Assembly (NCBI GenBank): GCA_011322005.1
Contig: DROE01000242.1
Coordinates: 1-14,163, forward strand
Length of the DNA stretch: 14,163 bases
Source: Devosia sp.
Lineage (GTDB): Bacteria > Pseudomonadota > Alphaproteobacteria > Rhizobiales > Devosiaceae
Direction: 5' to 3'
Position numbers and translations under genes: made by a program. Positions 1 through 7,261 of the stretch are shown here, piece after piece; the stretch's first letter is position 1; each line of letters starts with the position of its first letter. The notes under the pieces were generated by a model. That model was not told where the DNA came from, did no database searches, and worked only from the letters and a program-made list of their open reading frames with translations.

Positions 1-233
1 GATTGGCGAGATGGGCCAGTGCTGAAACGGGCGAAGCGCGATATTTGTTATCGGGCAAGACCGGTTTGGCTCTGGACATCCGCCAATCTGAAACCCAAGG
101 GGGACGGGCCCTTTTGCGCCAATACACCGGCGCGAAGTCCTTCGGCCATATCCCCATATGGTCTTCAGTCCGTCGCTTGGTCCTGTCACAAAAAACGCTC
201 CGTCAGAATGGTTCAATCTAAACATGAAACGGT
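1..233. other. Unassigned left edge, no gene recognised
   Basis: Several reading frames stay open across this stretch. On the plus strand, one runs from the window edge to a stop at 235-237 and another from the edge to a stop at 219-221. The minus strand has a 33-codon frame at 48-148. None of the translations resembles a family I know, and no start with a convincing ribosome-binding site is visible. It could hold the 3' end of a gene lying to the left, or simply be the spacer beyond the MerR gene. A run of T residues on the minus strand (about 189-194) lacks a strong preceding stem, so I do not call a terminator for the ligase-merR operon. Confidence 0.4.
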
Positions 234-653
234 CTAGATATCCGGCGCGCCGGTCCGCGCCAGTTCCCGGATTTCTTTTAGTTCTGTTATGGTTGTGCGC
301 AGGTCGGCCAACTGATTTTCAAGGAGCTCCAGGCGCTCATCGACTTTTGTGCGCAACAGCGCCAACTGATGCGCCTGGGTTTCGTCGGTGTCATACAAAG
401 AGAGATATTCGGAGATGTCACGCAGGGAAAATCCCAGCCTTTTGCCGCGCAAAATCAGCAGCAGGCGTGCCCGGTCGCGCTTGCGGAAAACCCGGGTATT
501 GCCCACCCTTTCCGGTGAGAGAAGGTTTTTGGACTCATAAAAGCGGATGGTGCGCGTGGAAATTCCCAACTCACCGGCCAGATCAGCAATGGAGTAGAGG
601 TCTTTTGCGTCGCTATCAACTATTTGATTTTTCTTGTTTTTCTCGCTCGGCAT
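234..653 (-). CDS. MerR-family transcriptional regulator, LiuR-like
   Basis: 139-residue DNA-binding regulator. An N-terminal MerR winged helix-turn-helix spans about residues 19-88 (YSIADLAGELGISTRTIRFYE, then a GNTRVFRKRD wing and the FSLRDISEYLSLYD helix). A charged, leucine-rich coiled-coil (about 90-133) for dimerisation follows. It has no cysteine at all, so it is not a metal or redox sensor of the MerR/SoxR kind; a small-molecule or acyl-CoA ligand is more likely. From family knowledge, MerR-type LiuR proteins of Proteobacteria control branched-chain amino acid and fatty acid catabolism, which fits the neighbours. The start at 653 gives the normal MerR N-terminus; the frame runs open further upstream only because it lies inside the ligase gene. 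The gene overlaps the ligase 3' end by 38 bases, so the two are almost surely co-transcribed and the regulator would share the ligase promoter. The ribosome-binding site is weak (GAAGAA). Confidence 0.9.
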   Translation of the reverse strand: MPSEKNKKNQIVDSDAKDLYSIADLAGELGISTRTIRFYESKNLLSPERVGNTRVFRKRDRARLLLILRGKRLGFSLRDISEYLSLYDTDETQAHQLALLRTKVDERLELLENQLADLRTTITELKEIRELARTGAPDI

Positions 654-2343
654 ATTCTTCACGCAGTTCCTTTTTGGAGAGTTTTCCGACCAGAGTCTTT
701 GGCAGTTCATCCTTGAAGATGAACTCACGGGGCATTTCGATCTTGGAAATGTACTCTCCCAGGAAAGTCTTGAGTTGGGCTTTGGTAAGGCTTTTGCCTT
801 TCTTGAGCTTGATGAATGCGATGGGCGCTTCGCCGCGATAGGTATCTTTGACACCGATAACGTTGCATTCGTCAACGCTTTCATGGCGATAAATGGCCTC
901 TTCAATATGACGGGGATACACATTGTAGCCCGAGCAGATGATGAGATCCTTGATCCGGTCGACCAGAAACACGTTGCCCTTCTCATCGACATAGCCCACA
1001 TCACCGGTGCGGAAATAACCATTCACAAAGGCATCCCTGGTTGCCTCTTCATTGTTGTAATATCCCAGCATCACCTGTTTACCCTTGGCCGCAAGTTCTC
1101 CCCGCTCCCCGGGGGCGACAAATTTCGTCGGGTCATCCAGGTCAACAAACTGTATGTCGGTTCCGGGAAGTGGCATGCCGATGGAGCCGGGCAAAGAAGC
1201 CCCACGCAGGGCCTGACAGCAAAGAACAGGGGAGCATTCCGTCAGACCGTAGCCTTCAGCAAGAGTTGCCGAGGACAGCTTTGCGAAAGCCTCGCGGGTG
1301 TCCTGGGGCAGAGCCGCTCCGCCCGAAATGATGGTTTCGATACTGGAAACCTGTTCGGGAGTAACTTTCTTGTTCGAGGCGATGGCATGAATAAGAGTGG
1401 GGATGGCCGGAAGGATGTTGGCCCGGGTCCGGGCAAGCAGGTCCAGAAGCATCTTGAGCTCGAAGCGTGGCATCAACACCACTTCGGAGCCCTTACCCAG
1501 AGGCACATTCATGCACACGGTCATGGCGAATATGTGAAAAAACGGCAGAACGGCTATGGTTTTTGAGGGCGGATCAAACAGTCCGTCAGCCCATTTGTCG
1601 ATCTGGTCCACATTGGCGGCGATGTTGGCGTGAGAAAGCATGGCCCCCTTGGGCAGGCCGGTTGTGCCCCCGGTATATTGTTGCACTGCGACATCTTTTT
1701 CCGGGTTGATTTGGGAGGGCTCGACCTTGTTGCCTGCCCTGAGCAGGGAAGAAAAACTGGTGGTGTTTTTGGCAACCGAAGATTGGGAGATTTTGGCGAG
1801 TTCACCGGATTTGGCGATGGCGAATAATACGCGCTTGACCAAAGGCAGGGCGGAAGGAAAATCGCAAACGATGAGTTCTTTAACGATACCGGCCTCACAA
1901 AGCGCCTCGGCCTTGTCAAAAACCAGTTTGAGGTTGAGAGTGACCAGCACATCAGCGCCGGCGTCTTTTGTTATGTGGGAAAGTTCGGAGACGGTATAAA
2001 GCGGGTTACAGTTGACGACTGTACCGCCGGCGAGCAGTGTCCCGTAATAGGCCACCGGAAAGAACGGCGTATTGGGCAGAAGAAGCGCAACCCGCGATCC
2101 TTTCTTTACACCGAACCGGCTTTGAAGAGCCCCGGCGAAGGCCTCTATGTCCTTTCCGAGTGTTTTGAATGTGGTTTTGGCACCCATAAAGTCCAGCGCA
2201 TTTGAAGAGCCATGGTTTTTGCAGGCATCAAGAATCTGCAGATGGACCGGCGTAGTATCAACTTCCACGTCCCAGTCTATGCCCGCGGGATAATTGTTTA
2301 TCCAGGGCCGGTAGAGTTGATCTGATTCCGGTGTCACACCCAT
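616..2343 (-). CDS. fadD: Long-chain fatty-acid--CoA ligase (FadD type)
   Basis: 575-residue ANL-superfamily adenylate-forming enzyme that activates fatty acids to acyl-CoA using ATP and CoA. Visible motifs: the P-loop YTGGTTGLPKG (223-233), the adenine-binding YGLTE (365-369), the fatty acyl-CoA synthetase signature region from NGYFRTGD to VDRIKD (441-466), and the C-terminal catalytic lysine region (LPKTLVGKLSKKEL, Lys554). Length is close to E. coli FadD (561). A TTG at 2364 is also in frame, but the ATG at 2343 has GGGAG seven bases upstream and starts the expected N-terminus, so I chose it. Divergent from the fadE-fadJ-fadI run and overlapping the MerR gene downstream. Chain-length preference cannot be read from sequence; the FadD label rests on overall similarity and on the beta-oxidation neighbours. 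A medium-chain or other acyl-CoA ligase is the main alternative. Confidence 0.93.
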   Translation of the reverse strand: MGVTPESDQLYRPWINNYPAGIDWDVEVDTTPVHLQILDACKNHGSSNALDFMGAKTTFKTLGKDIEAFAGALQSRFGVKKGSRVALLLPNTPFFPVAYYGTLLAGGTVVNCNPLYTVSELSHITKDAGADVLVTLNLKLVFDKAEALCEAGIVKELIVCDFPSALPLVKRVLFAIAKSGELAKISQSSVAKNTTSFSSLLRAGNKVEPSQINPEKDVAVQQYTGGTTGLPKGAMLSHANIAANVDQIDKWADGLFDPPSKTIAVLPFFHIFAMTVCMNVPLGKGSEVVLMPRFELKMLLDLLARTRANILPAIPTLIHAIASNKKVTPEQVSSIETIISGGAALPQDTREAFAKLSSATLAEGYGLTECSPVLCCQALRGASLPGSIGMPLPGTDIQFVDLDDPTKFVAPGERGELAAKGKQVMLGYYNNEEATRDAFVNGYFRTGDVGYVDEKGNVFLVDRIKDLIICSGYNVYPRHIEEAIYRHESVDECNVIGVKDTYRGEAPIAFIKLKKGKSLTKAQLKTFLGEYISKIEMPREFIFKDELPKTLVGKLSKKELREEYAEREKQEKSNS

Positions 2344-2350
2344 TATACTA

Positions 2351-2355
2351 CTCCC
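2351..2355 (-). promoter_or_regulatory. Shine-Dalgarno site fixing the ligase start
   Basis: GGGAG on the minus strand lies seven bases before the ATG at 2343-2341. It lies downstream of the alternative TTG codon at 2364-2362, so it can only serve the ATG. Confidence 0.8.
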
Positions 2356-2403
2356 TTCGGGCAAAAGCGTTTTTTTGATTTCCAGTCCACGCCCGTTCGA
2401 CTG

Positions 2404-2432
2404 ACCGTAAATTTACTGGTGAGTGAGGTCAA
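2404..2432 (-). promoter_or_regulatory. Candidate sigma-70 promoter for ligase-merR
   Basis: On the minus strand TTGACC (2432-2427) is followed after 17 bases by TACGGT (2409-2404). The -35 is near consensus and the spacing ideal; the -10 is mediocre. The palindrome GTAAATTTAC (2407-2416) overlaps the -10 and the end of the spacer and could be a second regulator site. Prediction by eye only. Confidence 0.35.
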
Positions 2433-2587
2433 GGACCGGGAAGAAATTGGTTCATATGGTCGCAGATTGAACGGCTGACCAGAAAAGTGCTAACAAGAAA
2501 GGTGTGGGAAAGCGGATATCCGGCTGAAGTCATACCAAGGTTGAGGCTGGTGGCGCGTTGCGGACCTGGGACTCATCGGACCGGCAG

Positions 2588-2605
2588 GTTGACGTATACG
2601 TCAAC
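2588..2605. promoter_or_regulatory. Perfect 18-base palindrome, likely operator for the MerR/LiuR-type regulator
   Basis: GTTGACGTATACGTCAAC is identical to its own reverse complement over all 18 bases. A palindrome of this length is not expected by chance in a spacer of this size. Its TTGACGT-ACGTCAA shape resembles, from memory, the ACGT-centred operators described for LiuR in Proteobacteria. It covers the -35 of the candidate fadE promoter and lies between the two arms of a regulon whose regulator is encoded at the left end of the locus. Binding by that regulator is an inference. Confidence 0.7.
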
Positions 2606-2616
2606 TATGGTATTCG
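2589..2616 (+). promoter_or_regulatory. Candidate sigma-70 promoter for fadE-fadJ-fadI
   Basis: TTGACG (2589-2594) and TATTCG (2611-2616) are separated by 16 bases. The -35 lies inside the 18-base palindrome, so a bound protein would compete with RNA polymerase. This is ordinary repressor geometry rather than the 19-base stretched spacer typical of MerR-activated promoters. The transcription start would fall near 2623. Confidence 0.45.
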
Positions 2617-2673
2617 TGGCGCATACTTTGTCTTCCCACGAGCGGGCATAGAGTAAATCATCCGGAGTAACGC

Positions 2674-5139
2674 ATGTTTTTTGCGATTGTTATTGTAGTG
2701 CTGGCAGCGGTGTTCATTCTTGCCTATCACCGGACGCCGGTTTGGCTATGGGCGGCGGTGGCCCTGGCCATCGGCATGATTTCCCTGCTGCTTACTTCCG
2801 CCAGTGGGGTGTGGGCCTGGATTATTGCCGTCACTCCGGCGGTGGTGCTGGGCTTTTTTTCTATTCCACTGCTCAGACGCCTGACCCTTACCGGTCCGGT
2901 TTTCAAGGCGGTGAAGCGCATTTTACCGCGCATCTCTTCGACCGAACAAGAAGCGCTTGACGCGGGAACCGTGGGCTGGGACGCCGACCTTTTCTCCGGG
3001 CGGCCCAACTGGGACAATCTGCTCAGCCTTCCCAAAATTTCCCTGAGCAACGAGGAACGGGACTTTCTGGACGGTCCCACAAATGAATTGTGCCTGATGA
3101 TTGACGACTGGGATATAAGGCACAATCTGGCCGATCTTCCCTCCGAAGTCTGGAATTTCATGAAGGAGAACGGGTTTCTGGGCATGCTGATTTCCAAGGA
3201 GCATGGGGGACTTGGTTTTTCAGCCCAGGCGCAATCGATGGTGGTTTCAAAGATTGCATCGCGCTCGGTTGCTGCGGGCATTACTGTAATGGTGCCCAAC
3301 TCCCTGGGGCCGGGCGAACTGTTGGAAAAATACGGAACGCCAGAACAAAAAGAGCAATATCTGGAGAGGCTGGCCAAGGGCAAGGAAGTTCCCTGCTTTG
3401 CGCTAACGGGTCCGACCGCGGGCTCTGACGCGGCGGGCATGCCTGATGTCGGGGTGGTAACCCATGGTATGTATGAGGGAGAAAAAGTGCTTGGTGTCCG
3501 GCTAAGCTGGGACAAGCGTTATATCACGCTGGCACCGGTGGCCACGCTTCTGGGACTGGCGTTTAATCTTCTCGACCCTGAAAACCTTCTGGGCAAGGGC
3601 AAGAATGTGGGTATCACGCTGGCGTTGGTTCCCGCCGACCATGAGGGAGTCAAAATAGGGCGGCGGCATTATCCTTCGCGCTCGGCTTTCATGAATGGAC
3701 CCACGAGCGGGGATGAAGTGTTTGTTCCGCTGGATTTTCTCATCGGAGGCACCGAGTATGCGGGGCAGGGCTGGCGCATGCTCATGGAGTGTCTGTCGAC
3801 GGGGCGGGCTATTTCGCTGCCTGCGATAGGATCAACCTCTATCAAGGCCATGCTGCGGGTAACAAGCGCCTATGCGCGTATCCGGCGCCAGTTCACCATT
3901 CCTGTCGGGTTAATGGAAGGGGTGGCCGAGCCGCTGGCCCGGTTGGTCAAGTCTGCCTATATGTTTGAAGGCGCACGGGCGGTTACCGCTTCGATGGTTG
4001 ATGAGGGACAGAAGCCCGCAGTCATCTCGGCGCTGCTGAAATATCGCTCCACCGAGGCCATGCGCGATTGTATTGATGATGCCATGGATATCCACGGGGG
4101 CCGAGCGGTGCAGGACGGACCGAGCAATTATCTCTTTTCGGCCTATGCCAACACGCCGGTGGCGATAACCGTTGAGGGTGCCAACATCCTGACCCGGACT
4201 CTGATCACCTTTGCGCAAGGGTCCCTCAGAGCGCATCCGCATCTTTATGATGAAATCAGTGCGGCGCAAAACCCCGACGGGCGTGCCGGACTGAAAGCAT
4301 TCGATGCGGCTTTCGGGGGCCATGTTTCTTTCATGCTGGGCAACATCACCGGCTCGTTCTGGCAGTCCATAACCTTTGGCCGTTTTGCTTCAAGTCCTGT
4401 GGATCACGAATTGGCGCACTGGTATCGGCAATTGCATCGCTATGCGCAGAATTTCGCCTTGGTGGGCGACTGGGTGGTGGTAATTCTGGGCGGTGATCTA
4501 AAGCGCAAGCAACGGATTTCGGGGCGGATGGCGGACATTCTTTCAGATCTTTATCTGCTCTCCACAACGCTGAAGCGCTATGAGGATGATGGCTGTATCA
4601 AGGACGACATTCCGGTTATCGAAGCCATAGCCCGCGACCGGATCGCGGCCATCGAAATGAATTTTCGCGCCGTGTTTGATAATTTTCCCAATCGCTTTGT
4701 TGCGATGGTCATGCAATTTCTGGTTTTTCCTGTTGGTCAGCACAATATTGGTTCCAGTGATCGCGAAAACTACCGGCTTGCCCGGGCGGTTCTTAACCCT
4801 TGTGAACAGCGTGACCGGTTCACCGGAGGAATTCACGTCTCGTTTGACCCGGAGGATCGAACCGGTGTTTTGGAGGATGCGCTGAATAAAGTGGTGCGCG
4901 CCGAGGAAATCGAGGCCAAGTTTATCCGGGCACTGAAGAAGGGTGAAATCGAAAACCGTCTTGACCGGGATGCCATAACCGATGCCGTTACCGCTGAAAT
5001 CCTGAGCCATGAGGAAGCAGGGTTCTTGAGGCTGGCCGAAGAGGCAACAGAAAAGGTCATTGCTGTGGATGATTTCGCGCCGGACGAGCTTGGCGCAATA
5101 AACCGGCTGAGCAACAGCCGGGGCCGGAAGAACGAATGA
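2674..5139 (+). CDS. fadE: Membrane-anchored acyl-CoA dehydrogenase (FadE)
   Basis: 821-residue FAD-dependent enzyme for the first oxidation of beta-oxidation, acyl-CoA to trans-2-enoyl-CoA. The length matches E. coli FadE (814) and the protein aligns along its whole length from memory (for example VPNSLGPGELL at 208-217 and LGLAFNLLDPENLLG). The N-terminus has about three hydrophobic segments (roughly 2-18, 24-41, 46-66), placing it at the inner membrane. The acyl-CoA dehydrogenase core runs to about residue 515. It includes CFALTGPTAGSDA (241-253) at the FAD/substrate site and AITVEGANILTR (497-508), where Glu501 is the likely catalytic base by analogy with the YEG motif of medium-chain dehydrogenases. 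The C-terminal third is the FadE-specific extension. The start is set by GGAG six bases upstream. First gene of the rightward fad run; electrons would pass to the quinone pool through an electron-transfer flavoprotein not encoded here. Confidence 0.96.
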   Translation: MFFAIVIVVLAAVFILAYHRTPVWLWAAVALAIGMISLLLTSASGVWAWIIAVTPAVVLGFFSIPLLRRLTLTGPVFKAVKRILPRISSTEQEALDAGTVGWDADLFSGRPNWDNLLSLPKISLSNEERDFLDGPTNELCLMIDDWDIRHNLADLPSEVWNFMKENGFLGMLISKEHGGLGFSAQAQSMVVSKIASRSVAAGITVMVPNSLGPGELLEKYGTPEQKEQYLERLAKGKEVPCFALTGPTAGSDAAGMPDVGVVTHGMYEGEKVLGVRLSWDKRYITLAPVATLLGLAFNLLDPENLLGKGKNVGITLALVPADHEGVKIGRRHYPSRSAFMNGPTSGDEVFVPLDFLIGGTEYAGQGWRMLMECLSTGRAISLPAIGSTSIKAMLRVTSAYARIRRQFTIPVGLMEGVAEPLARLVKSAYMFEGARAVTASMVDEGQKPAVISALLKYRSTEAMRDCIDDAMDIHGGRAVQDGPSNYLFSAYANTPVAITVEGANILTRTLITFAQGSLRAHPHLYDEISAAQNPDGRAGLKAFDAAFGGHVSFMLGNITGSFWQSITFGRFASSPVDHELAHWYRQLHRYAQNFALVGDWVVVILGGDLKRKQRISGRMADILSDLYLLSTTLKRYEDDGCIKDDIPVIEAIARDRIAAIEMNFRAVFDNFPNRFVAMVMQFLVFPVGQHNIGSSDRENYRLARAVLNPCEQRDRFTGGIHVSFDPEDRTGVLEDALNKVVRAEEIEAKFIRALKKGEIENRLDRDAITDAVTAEILSHEEAGFLRLAEEATEKVIAVDDFAPDELGAINRLSNSRGRKNE
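5103..5121 (+). repeat. Hairpin at the 3' end of fadE
   Basis: CCGGCTG, five-base loop AGCAA, CAGCCGG: a perfect seven-pair stem just before the fadE stop codon. No T-run follows, so it is not an intrinsic terminator. A second, weaker stem (ACCGG-ATTGG-CCGGT, 5179-5193) lies in the spacer. Both could affect mRNA stability between fadE and fadJ, or be chance. Confidence 0.5.
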
Positions 5140-5237
5140 GTAAAGAACCGAGGAAACAGGACTTGAGTTCCAGAGCAGACCGGATTGGCCGGTGCAGGTG
5201 ACAAAGCACAGACGAAGCGAGAAAAGCGAACAATCAA

Positions 5238-7250
5238 GTGGCAGAAAACACAAAAGTGCGCTCGAGCGCAAAACCAAAAACCCCCAGTCCGGTTATGCCT
5301 AAATTGAGCCAGTGGAAGTTCGGGATTGATTTCGAACGCATTGGCTGGCTGACCATCGATACGCCGAGTGCGCCCGTGAATGTGCTCAGCACGACCGCTA
5401 TTCTTGAACTTGAAAAGCTTGTCGCCCGGTTTGAGGACCTGGCGGCGAGCGACGAGCTTGTTGGCGTGGTGTTGCTTTCGTCAAAGGGAAGCGGGTTTAT
5501 TGCAGGCGCCGATATCACGGAGTTTGATGACCTGAGTGATCCGGTGGAAATGACCAAGGCGCTGCGGCGGGCGCATGCCCTGTTTGACCGGATCGAACGG
5601 CTGCCCATCCCCTTCGTTTCAGGCATTCATGGATTTTGCCTTGGCGGGGGGCTGGAACTGGCACTGGCCACCCATTATCGCATTGCCGTCAACAATGACA
5701 AGACCCGCATCGGTTTCCCGGAAGTCAAGCTGGGGATATTCCCCGGTTTTGGGGGCACCGGACGCTCCATGAATGTGATGGGACCAGTGCCAGCGATGCA
5801 GATCATGCTCACGGGCAAATATCTAAGGGCGGGAGCAGCGCGGGGAATGGGGTTGGTGGACAAGCTGGTGCGGCATCGCGATCAATTGCGATGGGAGGCC
5901 CGCAAGGCAATCCTGCAAAAGCGCAAAAGCAAACCCGCAGGGTTTACCAAACGGGTGATGGCCATGGGGCCGTTGCGCAAGTTCATCGCCGACAAGATGC
6001 GCGCAACCGTGAAAAAGAAGGTGCGCCCGGAACATTATCCGGCGCCGTTTTCGCTGATTGAACTGTTCGAGGACAAGGGTAATGATCCGGTGGCCATGCG
6101 TGCGGGGGAGATCGAGCGTTTTCCCAAGCTGATGGATTCGGGCACAGCGGCAAATTTGCGCCGCCTGTTCTTTTTGTCCGAGGGCTTGAAAAAGCAGGGC
6201 GTGCGCAAGCCGCCAAAGCCGAAATTTGCCCGGGTCCACGTTATCGGGGCCGGTGTGATGGGGGGCGACATTGCCGCCTGGTGCGCCTATCGCGGACTTG
6301 CGGTGACCTTGCAGGACCTTGATATGGAGCGTATCCAGCCAGCGCTGGACCGGGCCAAAAAACTGTTCAAGAAACGGCTAAAAAAACCCATTGCAGTCAA
6401 TGCGGCAATGGCACGTCTTGAAGCCGATGTTGCGGGCAAGGGCGCAGCGCGGGCCGATGTTATCATCGAAGCGGTGGTTGAAAACCTTGAAATCAAGCAG
6501 AAGATTTTTGCCCAGGTTGAAAGCGTGGCCAAGCCCGGCGCGGTGCTGGCCACCAACACCTCTTCCATCGAACTGGAGCGGATCGCTGAAGACCTCAAAG
6601 ACCCCAGCCGTCTTGTCGGGCTGCATTTTTTCAATCCTGTGGCGCAATTGCCGCTGGTTGAGGTTGTGCGCTCCAAGGTCAATTCCGACCTGGCCATTCG
6701 TACCGGCTGCTCGTTTGCTTCTTTCATTGGCAAGAGCCCGGTGGTGGTCAAAAGTGCGCCGGGCTTTCTGGTCAACCGTGTGCTGATGCCCTATCTGCTC
6801 AAAAGCATCGAGCGGGTTGAAGCGGGAGAGGCCCAGGAACTGCTGGACGCGGCGGCGGTGGCCTTTGGCATGCCCATGGGCCCCATCGAACTCATGGACG
6901 TGGTGGGGCTGGACGTCGGCCATTCCGTTGCCAACGAACTGGGTCAGCCGGTGGCGGAGGACAGTAAATTCGCCCGCCTGCTGGCGCAGGGCAATCTGGG
7001 GCGCAAAACCGGGCGCGGATTTTACCGCTGGACCAAGGGACGGGCCGAAAAAGGCAGTGTACCCGAACACTCAAATCTGGCGGAGCTCGGGCGTGAACTG
7101 GTGCAGCCGCTGGTTGACGAGTGTGAGGTCTGCGTCAAAGAGGGCATCGTGTCCAGCGCCGACATGGCGGATATAGGTGTGATACTGGGTACGGGGTTTG
7201 CCCCGTTTCTTGGCGGGCCGCTCAAGGCGCGTCAGGATGGCAAGGCGTAA
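5238..7250 (+). CDS. fadJ: Bifunctional enoyl-CoA hydratase / 3-hydroxyacyl-CoA dehydrogenase (FadJ type)
   Basis: 670-residue alpha subunit of the beta-oxidation complex: hydrates trans-2-enoyl-CoA, then oxidises L-3-hydroxyacyl-CoA with NAD+. The N-terminal crotonase domain (about 25-215) has the oxyanion-hole stretch IAGADITEF (88-96) and both catalytic glutamates, Glu140 in GGGLELAL and Glu162 in FPEVKLGIFPGFGG. A linker follows, then the NAD-binding domain with GAGVMGG (337-343), TNTSS (439-443) and catalytic His463 in HFFNPV, then C-terminal 3HCDH domains. It ends soon after FAPFLGGPLK, whereas E. coli FadJ (714) and FadB, as I recall them, continue for some 45-55 residues. The GTG start at 5238 gives the longest sensible N-terminus; the ATG at 5295 is an alternative, and neither has a strong ribosome-binding site. 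98 bases downstream of fadE, 11 bases before the thiolase. Confidence 0.94.
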   Translation: MAENTKVRSSAKPKTPSPVMPKLSQWKFGIDFERIGWLTIDTPSAPVNVLSTTAILELEKLVARFEDLAASDELVGVVLLSSKGSGFIAGADITEFDDLSDPVEMTKALRRAHALFDRIERLPIPFVSGIHGFCLGGGLELALATHYRIAVNNDKTRIGFPEVKLGIFPGFGGTGRSMNVMGPVPAMQIMLTGKYLRAGAARGMGLVDKLVRHRDQLRWEARKAILQKRKSKPAGFTKRVMAMGPLRKFIADKMRATVKKKVRPEHYPAPFSLIELFEDKGNDPVAMRAGEIERFPKLMDSGTAANLRRLFFLSEGLKKQGVRKPPKPKFARVHVIGAGVMGGDIAAWCAYRGLAVTLQDLDMERIQPALDRAKKLFKKRLKKPIAVNAAMARLEADVAGKGAARADVIIEAVVENLEIKQKIFAQVESVAKPGAVLATNTSSIELERIAEDLKDPSRLVGLHFFNPVAQLPLVEVVRSKVNSDLAIRTGCSFASFIGKSPVVVKSAPGFLVNRVLMPYLLKSIERVEAGEAQELLDAAAVAFGMPMGPIELMDVVGLDVGHSVANELGQPVAEDSKFARLLAQGNLGRKTGRGFYRWTKGRAEKGSVPEHSNLAELGRELVQPLVDECEVCVKEGIVSSADMADIGVILGTGFAPFLGGPLKARQDGKA

Positions 7251-7261
7251 AGGGCAAAATC

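Larger units (their letters stand above)
2344..2673. promoter_or_regulatory. Divergent promoter region between ligase and fadE
   Basis: 330-base spacer with no plausible gene. It must hold promoters for both directions. Contents: a candidate leftward promoter (2404-2432), the 10-base palindromes GTAAATTTAC (2407-2416) and CGGATATCCG (2513-2522), the perfect 18-base palindrome at 2588-2605, a candidate rightward promoter (2589-2616), and the fadE ribosome-binding site GGAG (2664-2667, six bases before the ATG). The stretch from about 2433 to 2587 shows nothing else I can name. Confidence 0.75.

Noticed and set aside
48..148. 33-codon minus-strand ORF at the left edge
   Set aside because: Too short, no ribosome-binding site and no recognisable product; plus-strand frames over the same bases are equally open.
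654..1022. N-terminal extension of the MerR frame to 262 residues
   Set aside because: The extra residues are a frame-shifted reading of the ligase and do not look like protein; the MerR domain starts normally from the ATG at 653.
634..1566. 310-codon plus-strand open frame opposite the ligase
   Set aside because: It is antisense to a well-supported ligase and has no recognisable domain; GC-rich coding DNA often leaves the opposite strand open.
2513..2522. CGGATATCCG palindrome in the divergent spacer as another operator
   Set aside because: A single 10-base palindrome is close to chance expectation for a spacer of this length, and it overlaps no promoter I can see.
4543..5277. 244-codon minus-strand open frame opposite the fadE end
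   Set aside because: Antisense to the conserved FadE C-terminus, with no family resemblance.
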